From an uncultured Allomuricauda sp. (lineage in GTDB: Bacteria > Bacteroidota > Bacteroidia > Flavobacteriales > Flavobacteriaceae): a stretch of 64,000 nt of DNA. Position numbers and translations under genes: made by a program. Numbering within the stretch: the first letter of the stretch is position 1; each line of letters starts with the position of its first letter. The notes below the pieces were generated by a model. It was not told the DNA's origin. It ran no database searches and saw only the letters and a list, made by a program, of their open reading frames with translations. The stretch lies in the NCBI RefSeq assembly GCF_947495325.1, contig NZ_CANLYK010000001.1:1674001-1738000 (forward strand). Direction: 5' to 3'. This document shows, one piece after another, positions 27,541-36,284 of this stretch.

Positions 27541-30500
27541 ATGCGTAATCGTATTGTTGGCTTATTTTTACCTTTCATCTTACTCTTTTCTTGCAAATTT
27601 GGGCAAAAGGGAGCTTCAACTCTAGAACCATTCTTTATGAAATTGCGAATACGTTTAAGAGAAAGTTTACTTTCATTATTTCTACTTTTTCTTTCAGTAT
27701 CACAAGGTTTTTCACAACGTACTGAAACCAACTTCAATCAAAATTGGCGATTTATTTTAGAGGACGATTCTTCCTTTTCAAAAGGAAATCTAGATGATTC
27801 CGCTTGGACGACTCTAGACATTCCTCACGATTGGTCTTTTGAAAAAGGTGTCAGAGAAGGTGGTGACCAAGGTCAAGGTGGCGGTTATCACGATGGCGGA
27901 ATCGGTTGGTATCGTAAATCTTTCGAACTAAATAAAGAAAGGCTTTCAAACACTACATATATTGAATTTGAAGGAGTCTACATGAACAGCGAAGTATGGG
28001 TCAATGGGGCGTATTTGGGCAAACGACCTTACGGCTATATCAGTTTCAGGTATGATATTTCCAAATATTTAAAAGAAGGTCAAAATACCATTGCTGTCCG
28101 TGTGGACAATAATTTGGAACCATCCGCACGCTGGTATCATCCATGTGGCATTTACGCCCCTGTTCATTTGATAGAAGTACAACCCACACACATTGCGCCA
28201 AATGGCATTTTTATAACCACCCCTAATATTACTGATTCAAAAGCCACTGTAGTTGCTAAAATCAACATGATTGAAGTAAAAAAAGGCTTGGTTTTAAAGG
28301 CAAGCGTACTTTCTCCTAAAGGAAAAATTCTTGTAACTACTTCAAAAAATATCAAAAACATCGAAGATGACTTCCAAGTTGAACTTGAGGTGGCAAACCC
28401 CTCGTTTTGGAGTCCAGAAACACCGGAAGTATACCAGCTCATCACCCAAATAGAGAGCAAAGGAACAGTACTTGACGAAGTCAAGACCAATTTTGGTTTT
28501 AGAACGATTGAATGGAAGACAGAAACCGGGTTTTGGCTCAATGGTGAGAATATCAAATTAAAAGGTGTCTGCGAGCATTGGGAAGGTGGCCCTGTCGGCG
28601 GTGCTTGGACCAAACCTATGCTGCGTTGGAAACTTCAATTACTAAAAGACATGGGCATTAATGCCATTCGTCCATCACACAACCCTACTCCACCGATGTT
28701 CTATGATCTTTGTGATGAAATTGGCTTGTTGGTGATGGACGAAATTTTTGATGGTTGGCATAAAAAAGCAGTACATGATTATGGAAAACAAGCATTTGAT
28801 GCCTGGTGGCAGCGTGATGTCAAAGAATGGATTACCAGAGACCGTAATCATCCCAGCATTTTTGTTTGGAGTTTGGGTAATGAAACCCATAGTACTATTG
28901 CTCCAGAACTAGTGAAATTCGGAAAGAGTTTGGATGCTACACGCTTGTTCACCTCTGGAGCGGGGAATAGTGAGGACATGGAAATTATTGGCGTTAATGG
29001 GGGTTCTGAAACAAAAAGATTCATTGAAAGCAAAACCTTTGACAAGCCGTTCATTTCTACCGAAGCACCCCATACATGGCAAACACGTGGATATTACAGA
29101 ACACAAACATGGTGGCGCGACAACGAATTACCAGGCACCTATCCCTTGCCAGATTTAACGGAAAAGGAAATTTTCTTTTATGAAGGTATCAACCCTAAAA
29201 ATTGGAAAAATAGAAAGCAAAGTTTCAATTCATCATACGATAATGCTACCGTTAGAGTATCTGCAAGAAAATATTGGGAAGTAGTACGCGATTTACCTTG
29301 GCATAGCGGCCATTTCCGCTGGACAGGTTTTGATTATTATGGAGAAGCAGGTTTGGCACACGGAGGTTTACCGTTTAATTTATTCATGGGTGGTGCTTTG
29401 GATGTAGCAGGATTCAAAAAGGATTTGTTCTATTTCTACCAAAGTCAATGGACCAAAGAAACCATGTTGCATATGCTACCAAGTTGGACACACCCTAGAA
29501 TGAAAAAAAGTAATGTAGTGCCAGTTTGGGTGTATTCAAATGCAGATGAAGTTGAATTATTTCTCAATGGCAAATCTTTAGGTAAGGATAAACCGGGAAC
29601 CGTTTGGAACGAAATGCAATGCGAATGGATGGTACCCTACCAAGAAGGAACACTGGAAGCCATAGCGTACAATAAAGGAAAAGAGGTGAAGCGCATATCT
29701 TTAAACACAAGCGGCCAACCTTCAAAATTAAAAACTACAATACATAAATTAGATGCTGAAGGTGGTTTTAATTCGAGTTATATAGTAACCTCAGAAGGTT
29801 TGGATGCCAACGGCAATTTATTTCCATATGCAGAAAACAACGTATATTATAATGTATTGGGCAATTTAGAAAAAGTATCGATTGAAAACGGAAACCCTAT
29901 AGATCCAACAAGTCGTACCAAAGCAGATTATAGGAGTATGTTTTTTGGAAAAGTAAGATTGTTTCTAGAAGAAAAACAAAATGCCCAAGAGGGTTCCCTT
30001 ATTACTGGAGGCATTTTAGGCGATAAAGCACTGTATTTATCCAACCAAGTTTCCATTATCGCCGAAGAAATTCCAATCCTTGGTAAAATCAATAATGCCA
30101 AACTCGAAATACTTTATACTACCAATGGCACTGACCCAGAGACTAGTGGGATTCCATATCAAAAACCATTTGAAGTTACTGATGATACTACGGTTAAAGC
30201 TCTAGTAAAACAAAATGGAGAAGTCGTATTAACCATGCAAGAGACTTTTGGTAAGAATGAAGGGCTATTTTGGGGTGATAAACATTCAGAAGATATGTGG
30301 ATCGGGAGAGGCATCAATATCGCTGCCGAAGAAGCGCTTCTTGAAGGAGATGCAAGAGCTGATAATGGTGCTAGAAGGTATAAAGGTAGTGGATTTGTAA
30401 AATTCGATGGAAAAGAAGGCGCAATAACGTGGTATCAAGAAAACGATGGTGAGGTTGGTGATTATAGCATTCGGTTCAGATATATGCACAACAATACAGA

Positions 30501-30693
30501 TCAACTGCATCCAATGAAATTATTCGTAAATGACCAATACATCAGAACACTGGAGTTTCATCCAACAGGGGGTTGGGAAAAAGAATGGAAATTTGTGCCA
30601 ACCATTATTACCCTTAACGCTGGAGCAAATAACATTCAATTAAAGACTACTGGCAAAAGTGGACCTTTTATTGATGAATTGTACATTGACTAA
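27541..30693 (+). CDS. GH2 glycosidase with C-terminal CBM35-like domain and doubled leader
   Basis: From the ATG at 27541 the protein has 1050 residues. It starts with a lipoprotein leader (LPFILLFSC) and, 32 codons later at 27637, a second Met begins another signal peptide (to VSQGFSQ), giving a 1018-residue form. The GH2 domains follow: sugar-binding (about 65-235), immunoglobulin-like, and a TIM barrel with FVWSLGNE (Glu448, acid/base) and FISTEAP (Glu508, nucleophile). Next come a chitobiase-C-like beta domain (LEILYTTNGTDPETSG) and a CBM6/35-like domain in the last 130 residues (EEALLEGDARADNGAR, ending FIDELYID). Such GH2 enzymes remove beta-galactosyl or beta-uronyl groups; specificity unknown. 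The TTG at 27517 falls in the -7 box and is not the start. Confidence 0.88.
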   Translation: MRNRIVGLFLPFILLFSCKFGQKGASTLEPFFMKLRIRLRESLLSLFLLFLSVSQGFSQRTETNFNQNWRFILEDDSSFSKGNLDDSAWTTLDIPHDWSFEKGVREGGDQGQGGGYHDGGIGWYRKSFELNKERLSNTTYIEFEGVYMNSEVWVNGAYLGKRPYGYISFRYDISKYLKEGQNTIAVRVDNNLEPSARWYHPCGIYAPVHLIEVQPTHIAPNGIFITTPNITDSKATVVAKINMIEVKKGLVLKASVLSPKGKILVTTSKNIKNIEDDFQVELEVANPSFWSPETPEVYQLITQIESKGTVLDEVKTNFGFRTIEWKTETGFWLNGENIKLKGVCEHWEGGPVGGAWTKPMLRWKLQLLKDMGINAIRPSHNPTPPMFYDLCDEIGLLVMDEIFDGWHKKAVHDYGKQAFDAWWQRDVKEWITRDRNHPSIFVWSLGNETHSTIAPELVKFGKSLDATRLFTSGAGNSEDMEIIGVNGGSETKRFIESKTFDKPFISTEAPHTWQTRGYYRTQTWWRDNELPGTYPLPDLTEKEIFFYEGINPKNWKNRKQSFNSSYDNATVRVSARKYWEVVRDLPWHSGHFRWTGFDYYGEAGLAHGGLPFNLFMGGALDVAGFKKDLFYFYQSQWTKETMLHMLPSWTHPRMKKSNVVPVWVYSNADEVELFLNGKSLGKDKPGTVWNEMQCEWMVPYQEGTLEAIAYNKGKEVKRISLNTSGQPSKLKTTIHKLDAEGGFNSSYIVTSEGLDANGNLFPYAENNVYYNVLGNLEKVSIENGNPIDPTSRTKADYRSMFFGKVRLFLEEKQNAQEGSLITGGILGDKALYLSNQVSIIAEEIPILGKINNAKLEILYTTNGTDPETSGIPYQKPFEVTDDTTVKALVKQNGEVVLTMQETFGKNEGLFWGDKHSEDMWIGRGINIAAEEALLEGDARADNGARRYKGSGFVKFDGKEGAITWYQENDGEVGDYSIRFRYMHNNTDQLHPMKLFVNDQYIRTLEFHPTGGWEKEWKFVPTIITLNAGANNIQLKTTGKSGPFIDELYID

Positions 30694-30763
30694 ATACCGA
30701 TAATACACTACAGATATATTCTGGATTTTGGATTTCTAAATAGTATAACTTGAACTTTTAACA

Positions 30764-30808
30764 CCATACAGTACAGGATACTTCAACAAGGGTAATAAAG
30801 TATTTTAG
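30764..30808 (+). promoter_or_regulatory. PUL operator-promoter 5 (ten-gene operon)
   Basis: CCATAC-AGTA-CAGGAT at 30764-30779, 21 bp, TATTTTAG at 30801-30808, 20 bp before the GH106 start. It should drive the ten closely spaced genes to 46136. Confidence 0.8.
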
Positions 30809-30827
30809 TTGACCAGGATTTTGTAGT

Positions 30828-33800
30828 ATGCGAAACTTCATAGCTAGTTTTATTTTACCGTTCATCTTACTCCTTTCTTGCCAAACGGAGAAAAAGGAAA
30901 CATCCAACCTAGAAGATGAATTCAAAAATCCTCCAGAGGCATCTAGACCTAGAACATGGATGCACGCTATGAGCGGAAATATGACCAAAGCCGGGATTAC
31001 GAAAGATTTAGAAGCAATGGCAGAAGTTCGCCTCGGAGGCTTGTTGTTGTTCAATATCACACAGGGTATACCCAATGGCCCTATCAAATACAATTCTCCC
31101 GAACATCATGAGATGATTTCACATGCAGCAAAGGAAGCTGAACGATTGGGACTTACCTTTGGAGTGCACAATTGTGATGGGTGGTCTGCCAGTGGTGGCC
31201 CATGGATTACCCCCGAAGAATCCATGAAAATGGTAGTTTGGAGTGAAACGCAAGTATCTGGTGGAGACATTGAATTGGTACTTGAAAAACCAACGGAACG
31301 AGAAGATTTTTATAAAGATATTGCTGTAATCGCCTATCCAGCTTTGGAATCCGAACTCGATGATGCCACCAACACGCCCACCCTAACTTCTTCAGATAAA
31401 CGCCTTGATATTTCAATTGTTTCAGACGGCAAGGTTGATGATGTATCCGAATTAGGTGCCAAAAACAATAAGAATCCTTGGTTACAATTTAACTACCAGT
31501 ATCCAAAGACTATACGTTCAGTTAAGATTGTCTTCAATGACAGACATGCAACAGCTATTTTACAGACCAGTGACGATGGTATAAATTTTAAGGATGTAAG
31601 AGATTTGTTCAAAGTCCGAACCGGAAAAGGGGAATGGGCCATCAACGATCATTTTGAAGGTATTACATCAAAGTATTTTAGATTACAGTTCAACCAATCA
31701 ATCAAACTAAAAGAGGCGCAGCTCACTAGCACCTATTTCATAAACAACCCTTTAGGCAGAACTTCGATTGCCCGAACAGAAGACCATCAATTGGATGCGA
31801 TTGGCAATGCAGAAGATAAAATGATCATCACCAAAGAGGACATCAAGGATTTAAGCAAAAACATGACCGAAGCCGGAATATTGAAAGCAACTCTACCCAG
31901 AGGAAGCTGGACTATCTTACGTTTCGGGTATACCTCTACAGGTGCCTTCAACAATCCTGCATCTGACGAGGGTCGTGGATTGGAGGTAGATAAATTATGT
32001 CGGGCGCCTTTTAAAAAACACTACGACGCCTTTATCAAGAAAGTGGTTGAAAATGCTGATGGGTTAGCGCCTAATGCTTTAAAGTATGCTGAAATCGACA
32101 GCTATGAAATGGGAGGGCAAAACTGGACAGAGGGTTTTGCTGAAATATTTTCAAATAAAAAAGGATATGACTTCATCTTCAAACTACCTCTAGTTGCAGG
32201 GCGTTTCATAGAAAGTCCAGAAGCCTCTGAAGCCGTTCTTTATGACTATCGTCAAGTCATAACCAACTTAATGACCAAAAACTATTTTCAATACTTTACC
32301 GAACTCTGTAATGCTGATGGTCTGGAAAGCTATATTGAACCTTATGGATTTGGCCCTTTAAATGATTTGGACGTCGGTGGCGTAACCGATATCCCCATGG
32401 GCGAATTTTGGATGAATAGACCTATTACCCAGACCGCATCCGCGGTTTCCTCTGCCCATATTTATGGGAAACCTGTGATTTCTGCAGAATCGTTTACCTC
32501 AAGGCCAGAAATCAACTGGAAAGGTCACCCGGCAATGGCCAAAACGTCAGGTGACTTGGCTTGGACCTATGGTATTAATGAGTTTATGTTTCATCGTTTT
32601 GCGCATCAAGCCAACACTCATGCCGAACCTGGCATGACCATGAACCGTTGGGGCTTTCATTTTGACCGTACCCAAACCTGGTGGAAAAACGCAGGAGCTG
32701 CTTGGTTTGATTATATCGCTCGTGGTTCTCATATGCTTCGGCAAGGCGTACCAGTTTCCGATATGTTGGTCTATGTGGGTGAAGGAACCCCAAATTCTTC
32801 CTATTACAGAACAGATTTTAATCCCGTGATTCCAAAACAAATCAATTTTGACAATGTCAACACCGATGTACTTCGCAACCGATTAAAAATTGAAAATGGC
32901 GAATTAAAACTTCCGGAGGGAACCACCTACAAAATATTGGTGTTGAAAAATAGTGAGACACTTTCTCTGCCAACACTAAAGCGAATCCTTGAAATTGCAA
33001 AAAGCGGGGTTCCCATTTTCGGTGATAGACCGAAAAAGTTATCCGGATATCAAGCATCAGCAGAATCAAAAAAGCAGTTTGAGCAATTGGCCAAGGAATT
33101 GGCACCTTTGATAGGTGATATAGATGATTGGAAAAAAGTAATGGAAACTGCCAAAGTAGAGCCAGATTTGGACATTCTCAATGGTGATGCGGTAGATTAC
33201 GTCCATAGAAAAACAAATGAAGAGGATATTTACTTCTTTTTTAATGCCGATACCATTGGCACCAAAACGTTCAGGACCTCTTTTAGGGTAGCAAATAAAA
33301 TTCCTGAACTATGGAATCCCATGGATGGTAGCATTACCAAAATGGCACAGTTCAAAAATGAAGGAAATAGTACAGTTACAGATATTGAGTTGAATACAGG
33401 CGAATCGGTATTCGTAGTTTTCCGTGAAGAAGCTTCCGATATTGAATCGATACATACACCTGTAGATGATGTATTATTTACGTTATCCAAGGAAAATAAA
33501 CTACAAGCCAATACAGCTACAATCGGTAATTACGACGTGCAATTATCATCAGGAAAAACATGGGAGGTTTCAATAAAAAATATTCCTGAACCCATTGATA
33601 TTTCAAAAAATTGGGAAGTAGCGTTCCAGAAAGACCATGGTTATGGGGGGACTGTACAATTTGAATCTTTAGTGGACTGGAGCAAACATGAAATAGACTC
33701 CATCAACTATTATAGCGGTACCGCTACGTATGTCAAAGATTTCAATTTGACCAAAGACCAGATTGAAGCGAATACTAACGTAACCTTAGATTTGGGAACG

Positions 33801-34181
33801 GTCCATATCGCTGCAGAAGTTATCATCAATGGAAAAAAAGTTGCTGTTTCGTGGATGCCACCTTTCCAGTTGGATATTACCGATTTTGTTCAGGTTGGAG
33901 ACAACACGCTAGAAATTCAGCTTACCAATCTATGGAGCAACTGTTTGATTGGTGATGAACGCTATCCCCCAAATGATGGTGGGTATCAACTAGGGCAGCA
34001 TAGAGCGACATCCTTGACGATGCCAGAATGGTACACCAACAATGAACCTAGGCCCCCGGGAAAAAGAACAACTTTCACCACAGCGCCCTTTTATAAGAAA
34101 GATGATCCATTAGTTCCTTCAGGATTGATAGGGCCCGTACAAATCCATTTCTCAAAGACAATAACGAAATCTTCAAACTAA
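30828..34181 (+). CDS. GH106 alpha-L-rhamnosidase, lipoprotein
   Basis: A 1117-residue lipoprotein (LLLSC, Cys18). The mature start FKNPPEASRPRTWMHAMSGN, followed by MTKAGITKDLEAM, is characteristic of GH106, an (alpha/beta)8 family with inserted beta domains. EIDSYEMGGQNWTEGF (about residues 422-437) matches the catalytic region of Bacteroides GH106, with Glu427 a candidate acid. A C-terminal galactose-binding-like sandwich is suggested by YYSGTATYVKDF and LGTVHIAAEVIINGK. It should hydrolyse alpha-L-rhamnosidic bonds in the periplasm. First gene of a ten-gene operon (gaps 4-41 bp). Its first 32 codons are duplicated at the GH2 gene. Confidence 0.9.
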   Translation: MRNFIASFILPFILLLSCQTEKKETSNLEDEFKNPPEASRPRTWMHAMSGNMTKAGITKDLEAMAEVRLGGLLLFNITQGIPNGPIKYNSPEHHEMISHAAKEAERLGLTFGVHNCDGWSASGGPWITPEESMKMVVWSETQVSGGDIELVLEKPTEREDFYKDIAVIAYPALESELDDATNTPTLTSSDKRLDISIVSDGKVDDVSELGAKNNKNPWLQFNYQYPKTIRSVKIVFNDRHATAILQTSDDGINFKDVRDLFKVRTGKGEWAINDHFEGITSKYFRLQFNQSIKLKEAQLTSTYFINNPLGRTSIARTEDHQLDAIGNAEDKMIITKEDIKDLSKNMTEAGILKATLPRGSWTILRFGYTSTGAFNNPASDEGRGLEVDKLCRAPFKKHYDAFIKKVVENADGLAPNALKYAEIDSYEMGGQNWTEGFAEIFSNKKGYDFIFKLPLVAGRFIESPEASEAVLYDYRQVITNLMTKNYFQYFTELCNADGLESYIEPYGFGPLNDLDVGGVTDIPMGEFWMNRPITQTASAVSSAHIYGKPVISAESFTSRPEINWKGHPAMAKTSGDLAWTYGINEFMFHRFAHQANTHAEPGMTMNRWGFHFDRTQTWWKNAGAAWFDYIARGSHMLRQGVPVSDMLVYVGEGTPNSSYYRTDFNPVIPKQINFDNVNTDVLRNRLKIENGELKLPEGTTYKILVLKNSETLSLPTLKRILEIAKSGVPIFGDRPKKLSGYQASAESKKQFEQLAKELAPLIGDIDDWKKVMETAKVEPDLDILNGDAVDYVHRKTNEEDIYFFFNADTIGTKTFRTSFRVANKIPELWNPMDGSITKMAQFKNEGNSTVTDIELNTGESVFVVFREEASDIESIHTPVDDVLFTLSKENKLQANTATIGNYDVQLSSGKTWEVSIKNIPEPIDISKNWEVAFQKDHGYGGTVQFESLVDWSKHEIDSINYYSGTATYVKDFNLTKDQIEANTNVTLDLGTVHIAAEVIINGKKVAVSWMPPFQLDITDFVQVGDNTLEIQLTNLWSNCLIGDERYPPNDGGYQLGQHRATSLTMPEWYTNNEPRPPGKRTTFTTAPFYKKDDPLVPSGLIGPVQIHFSKTITKSSN

Positions 34182-34185
34182 GCAA

Positions 34186-34896
34186 ATGAATTACTTGCAC
34201 TTTAAATTATGGGTTATGTTAATCTTCATAGCTTCTTGTAATGAAAAAGAGCAAGAAGAACCGGAAAATGCAGCAAATCCTAGCCCTACCGTTGATCAAC
34301 TGACCTATGTGGAAAAAGACGGTATTGTCAGTGTCGAATTCGAAACCGTTGAAGGAACGATTGAGTGGGAACGAGGAGCAACCCTGGAAGGCTTTGATGG
34401 TGAAGGCTATCTGATTTGGAACAAGGAAGATAACTTCACGACACCAGGTATTGGAACATTGACCTATAAAATAAATATCACTACCCCTGGAACGTATCAG
34501 TTTGTCTGGCGTTCAAGAATTTCTGAGGGCAATAGTATTTCAGAAGCCAATGATTCTTGGCTTCGATTTGGGGATGCAGCAGGTTTTTTTGGGCAAAGGG
34601 AAGGTAGCACGGTATATCCCAAGGGTACTGGTAAAACTCCTAATCCCGAAGGAAATAGTGCAGATGGTTGGTTTAAAATTTATATGAACAGAGTAGATGA
34701 ATGGTTTTGGCGTTCCAATACCAGTGATAACGACCCGCATGATATTTTTGTGACGTTTGAAACTGCGGGCATATATACGATGGAGGTTTCCGGAAGGTCA
34801 AGATTCCATGGATTGGACAGGTTTGTGTTGGTTATAGAAGGAAAGACATTATCGGAAGCTAAAAATGCGGAAAGAAGTGAAATTGTTCGACCCTAA
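34186..34896 (+). CDS. Putative carbohydrate-binding lipoprotein
   Basis: A 236-residue lipoprotein (FIASC, Cys18) with a short acidic/Pro linker and a single beta-sandwich-like domain. Features include YKINITTPGTYQFVWRSR, a Trp/Tyr-rich middle (DGWFKIYMN, DEWFWRS), and a closing GIYTMEVSGRS then LDRFVL, the usual finish of CBM6/35-like jelly rolls. No catalytic residues are apparent. It is probably surface- or periplasm-anchored and binds ulvan fragments, comparable to a surface glycan-binding protein, but it is not beside susCD. It lies 4 bp after the GH106 gene and 15 bp before the GH43 gene. Confidence 0.65.
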   Translation: MNYLHFKLWVMLIFIASCNEKEQEEPENAANPSPTVDQLTYVEKDGIVSVEFETVEGTIEWERGATLEGFDGEGYLIWNKEDNFTTPGIGTLTYKINITTPGTYQFVWRSRISEGNSISEANDSWLRFGDAAGFFGQREGSTVYPKGTGKTPNPEGNSADGWFKIYMNRVDEWFWRSNTSDNDPHDIFVTFETAGIYTMEVSGRSRFHGLDRFVLVIEGKTLSEAKNAERSEIVRP

Positions 34897-34911
34897 AATG
34901 GTAGAATCGAT

Positions 34912-36273
34912 ATGCAAAACAAAAAAAATACACTCCTTTTTTCATTATTCCTGATGGGCTTAATCGCTACAGGGCAAAATCCTATCGTCCCAAATAAAGG
35001 GCTTAATGACCCACACGTGCATATATTTAACGACACCGCATATGTGTATGCATCACATGATAAATCTATGGAGAACAAAAAGTTTATTATGGAAGATTGG
35101 TGGGTATGGTCATCTCCCGACCTGATCAACTGGACCCGCAGAAATACCTTAAAACCTGAAGAAACATATATCGGAAAGCCCTTTGAAGGATGTTGGGCTA
35201 CCGATGTTGGCTACAGAAACGGAAAATACTATTGGTATTTTTCAGAACGTAATCAACAAACTGGGGTTATGGTTGCCGATTCACCAACGGGCCCGTGGTC
35301 AGACCCCCTTGGAGAACCATTTTTGAAAGAAGACCTTACCCCTACAGATGAATATGATATGGCCATTTTTGAAGAAGATGGGGAACATTACATCATCTTT
35401 GGTGTTTGGGACTATTACATCGCCAAGCTCAACTACGATATGATAAGCTTGGCTGAAATACCCAAGAAAATTGAAATCAATAATCCGAGGGGACCTTATA
35501 ACCAAGACGGCAAGAACACTGAAAAACTAACCGACGACAAACCTTTTGTTCACAAGTATAAAGACAAGTATTATCTGTCGTGGGGTTGTTTTTATGCCAT
35601 ATCCGATAATCTATATGGGCCTTACGATTACAAGGATACCGTTATCAAACAGGAGAGCTTCGCAGAAGGCTATGATGCTCCTACCTGGCCCAATGGATTT
35701 CTCCAAGGCAGGCATGGTTCGTTCTTTGAGTGGCACAACCAATGGTATTATACGTATTGCGATATAAGCCAAACTGGTAACCGATGGTTTAGGGACACTT
35801 TCATTAGCTATGTACATTATAAAGACAATGGCGAAATCGCTACAATCCGTGTAGATGGCATTGGTGTCGCAAATTATAACGCCGATCAACCTGTAATTGA
35901 AGCTGAGGATTACTTTAAAATGAAAGGCATGGCAAAAAAAAAATATGGAGAAAATGGATTTATCGTTGCTACAAATGCTAAAAAGAGCTATTTGAATTTT
36001 CCGAACATCAAAAAAGTTGACGGCTATTCAGGTATGATGTTCTTTATCCATTCAACCGAAGGAGGAGAATTTTCCATTGAAATTCGAAGGGATAAATTGG
36101 ATGGCGAGGTACTGGTTTCCAAAGATATTCAGATTACAACTTCAGAGAAAAAATTTACACCGATTTCAATACCTATTGCCAATGGATTTGAAGAAACGGA
36201 GAACCTATACTTTTTGATTCATCAGAAAAGTGGTGAAGCACTTGAAATTGACAATTTTAAATTTTATAAATAA
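34912..36273 (+). CDS. GH43-like glycosidase with C-terminal CBM6-like domain
   Basis: A 453-residue exported protein (signal to ATGQ). The five-blade GH43 domain spans about 25-320: GLNDPHVHIF with the probable base Asp, and EYDMAIFEEDG with the pKa-modulating Asp. At the position where the general acid usually reads EGP, the sequence is TDDKPFVHKYKDKYYLSW, so the Glu appears replaced by Asp. Residues about 325-453 form a CBM6-like sandwich (PVIEAEDYFKMKG ... ALEIDNFKFYK). GH43 enzymes in ulvan loci are linked to xylose removal, and the adjacent GH3 supports that, but specificity is inferred. Operon member, 11 bp before GH3. Confidence 0.82.
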   Translation: MQNKKNTLLFSLFLMGLIATGQNPIVPNKGLNDPHVHIFNDTAYVYASHDKSMENKKFIMEDWWVWSSPDLINWTRRNTLKPEETYIGKPFEGCWATDVGYRNGKYYWYFSERNQQTGVMVADSPTGPWSDPLGEPFLKEDLTPTDEYDMAIFEEDGEHYIIFGVWDYYIAKLNYDMISLAEIPKKIEINNPRGPYNQDGKNTEKLTDDKPFVHKYKDKYYLSWGCFYAISDNLYGPYDYKDTVIKQESFAEGYDAPTWPNGFLQGRHGSFFEWHNQWYYTYCDISQTGNRWFRDTFISYVHYKDNGEIATIRVDGIGVANYNADQPVIEAEDYFKMKGMAKKKYGENGFIVATNAKKSYLNFPNIKKVDGYSGMMFFIHSTEGGEFSIEIRRDKLDGEVLVSKDIQITTSEKKFTPISIPIANGFEETENLYFLIHQKSGEALEIDNFKFYK

Positions 36274-36284
36274 CGATAATACAC

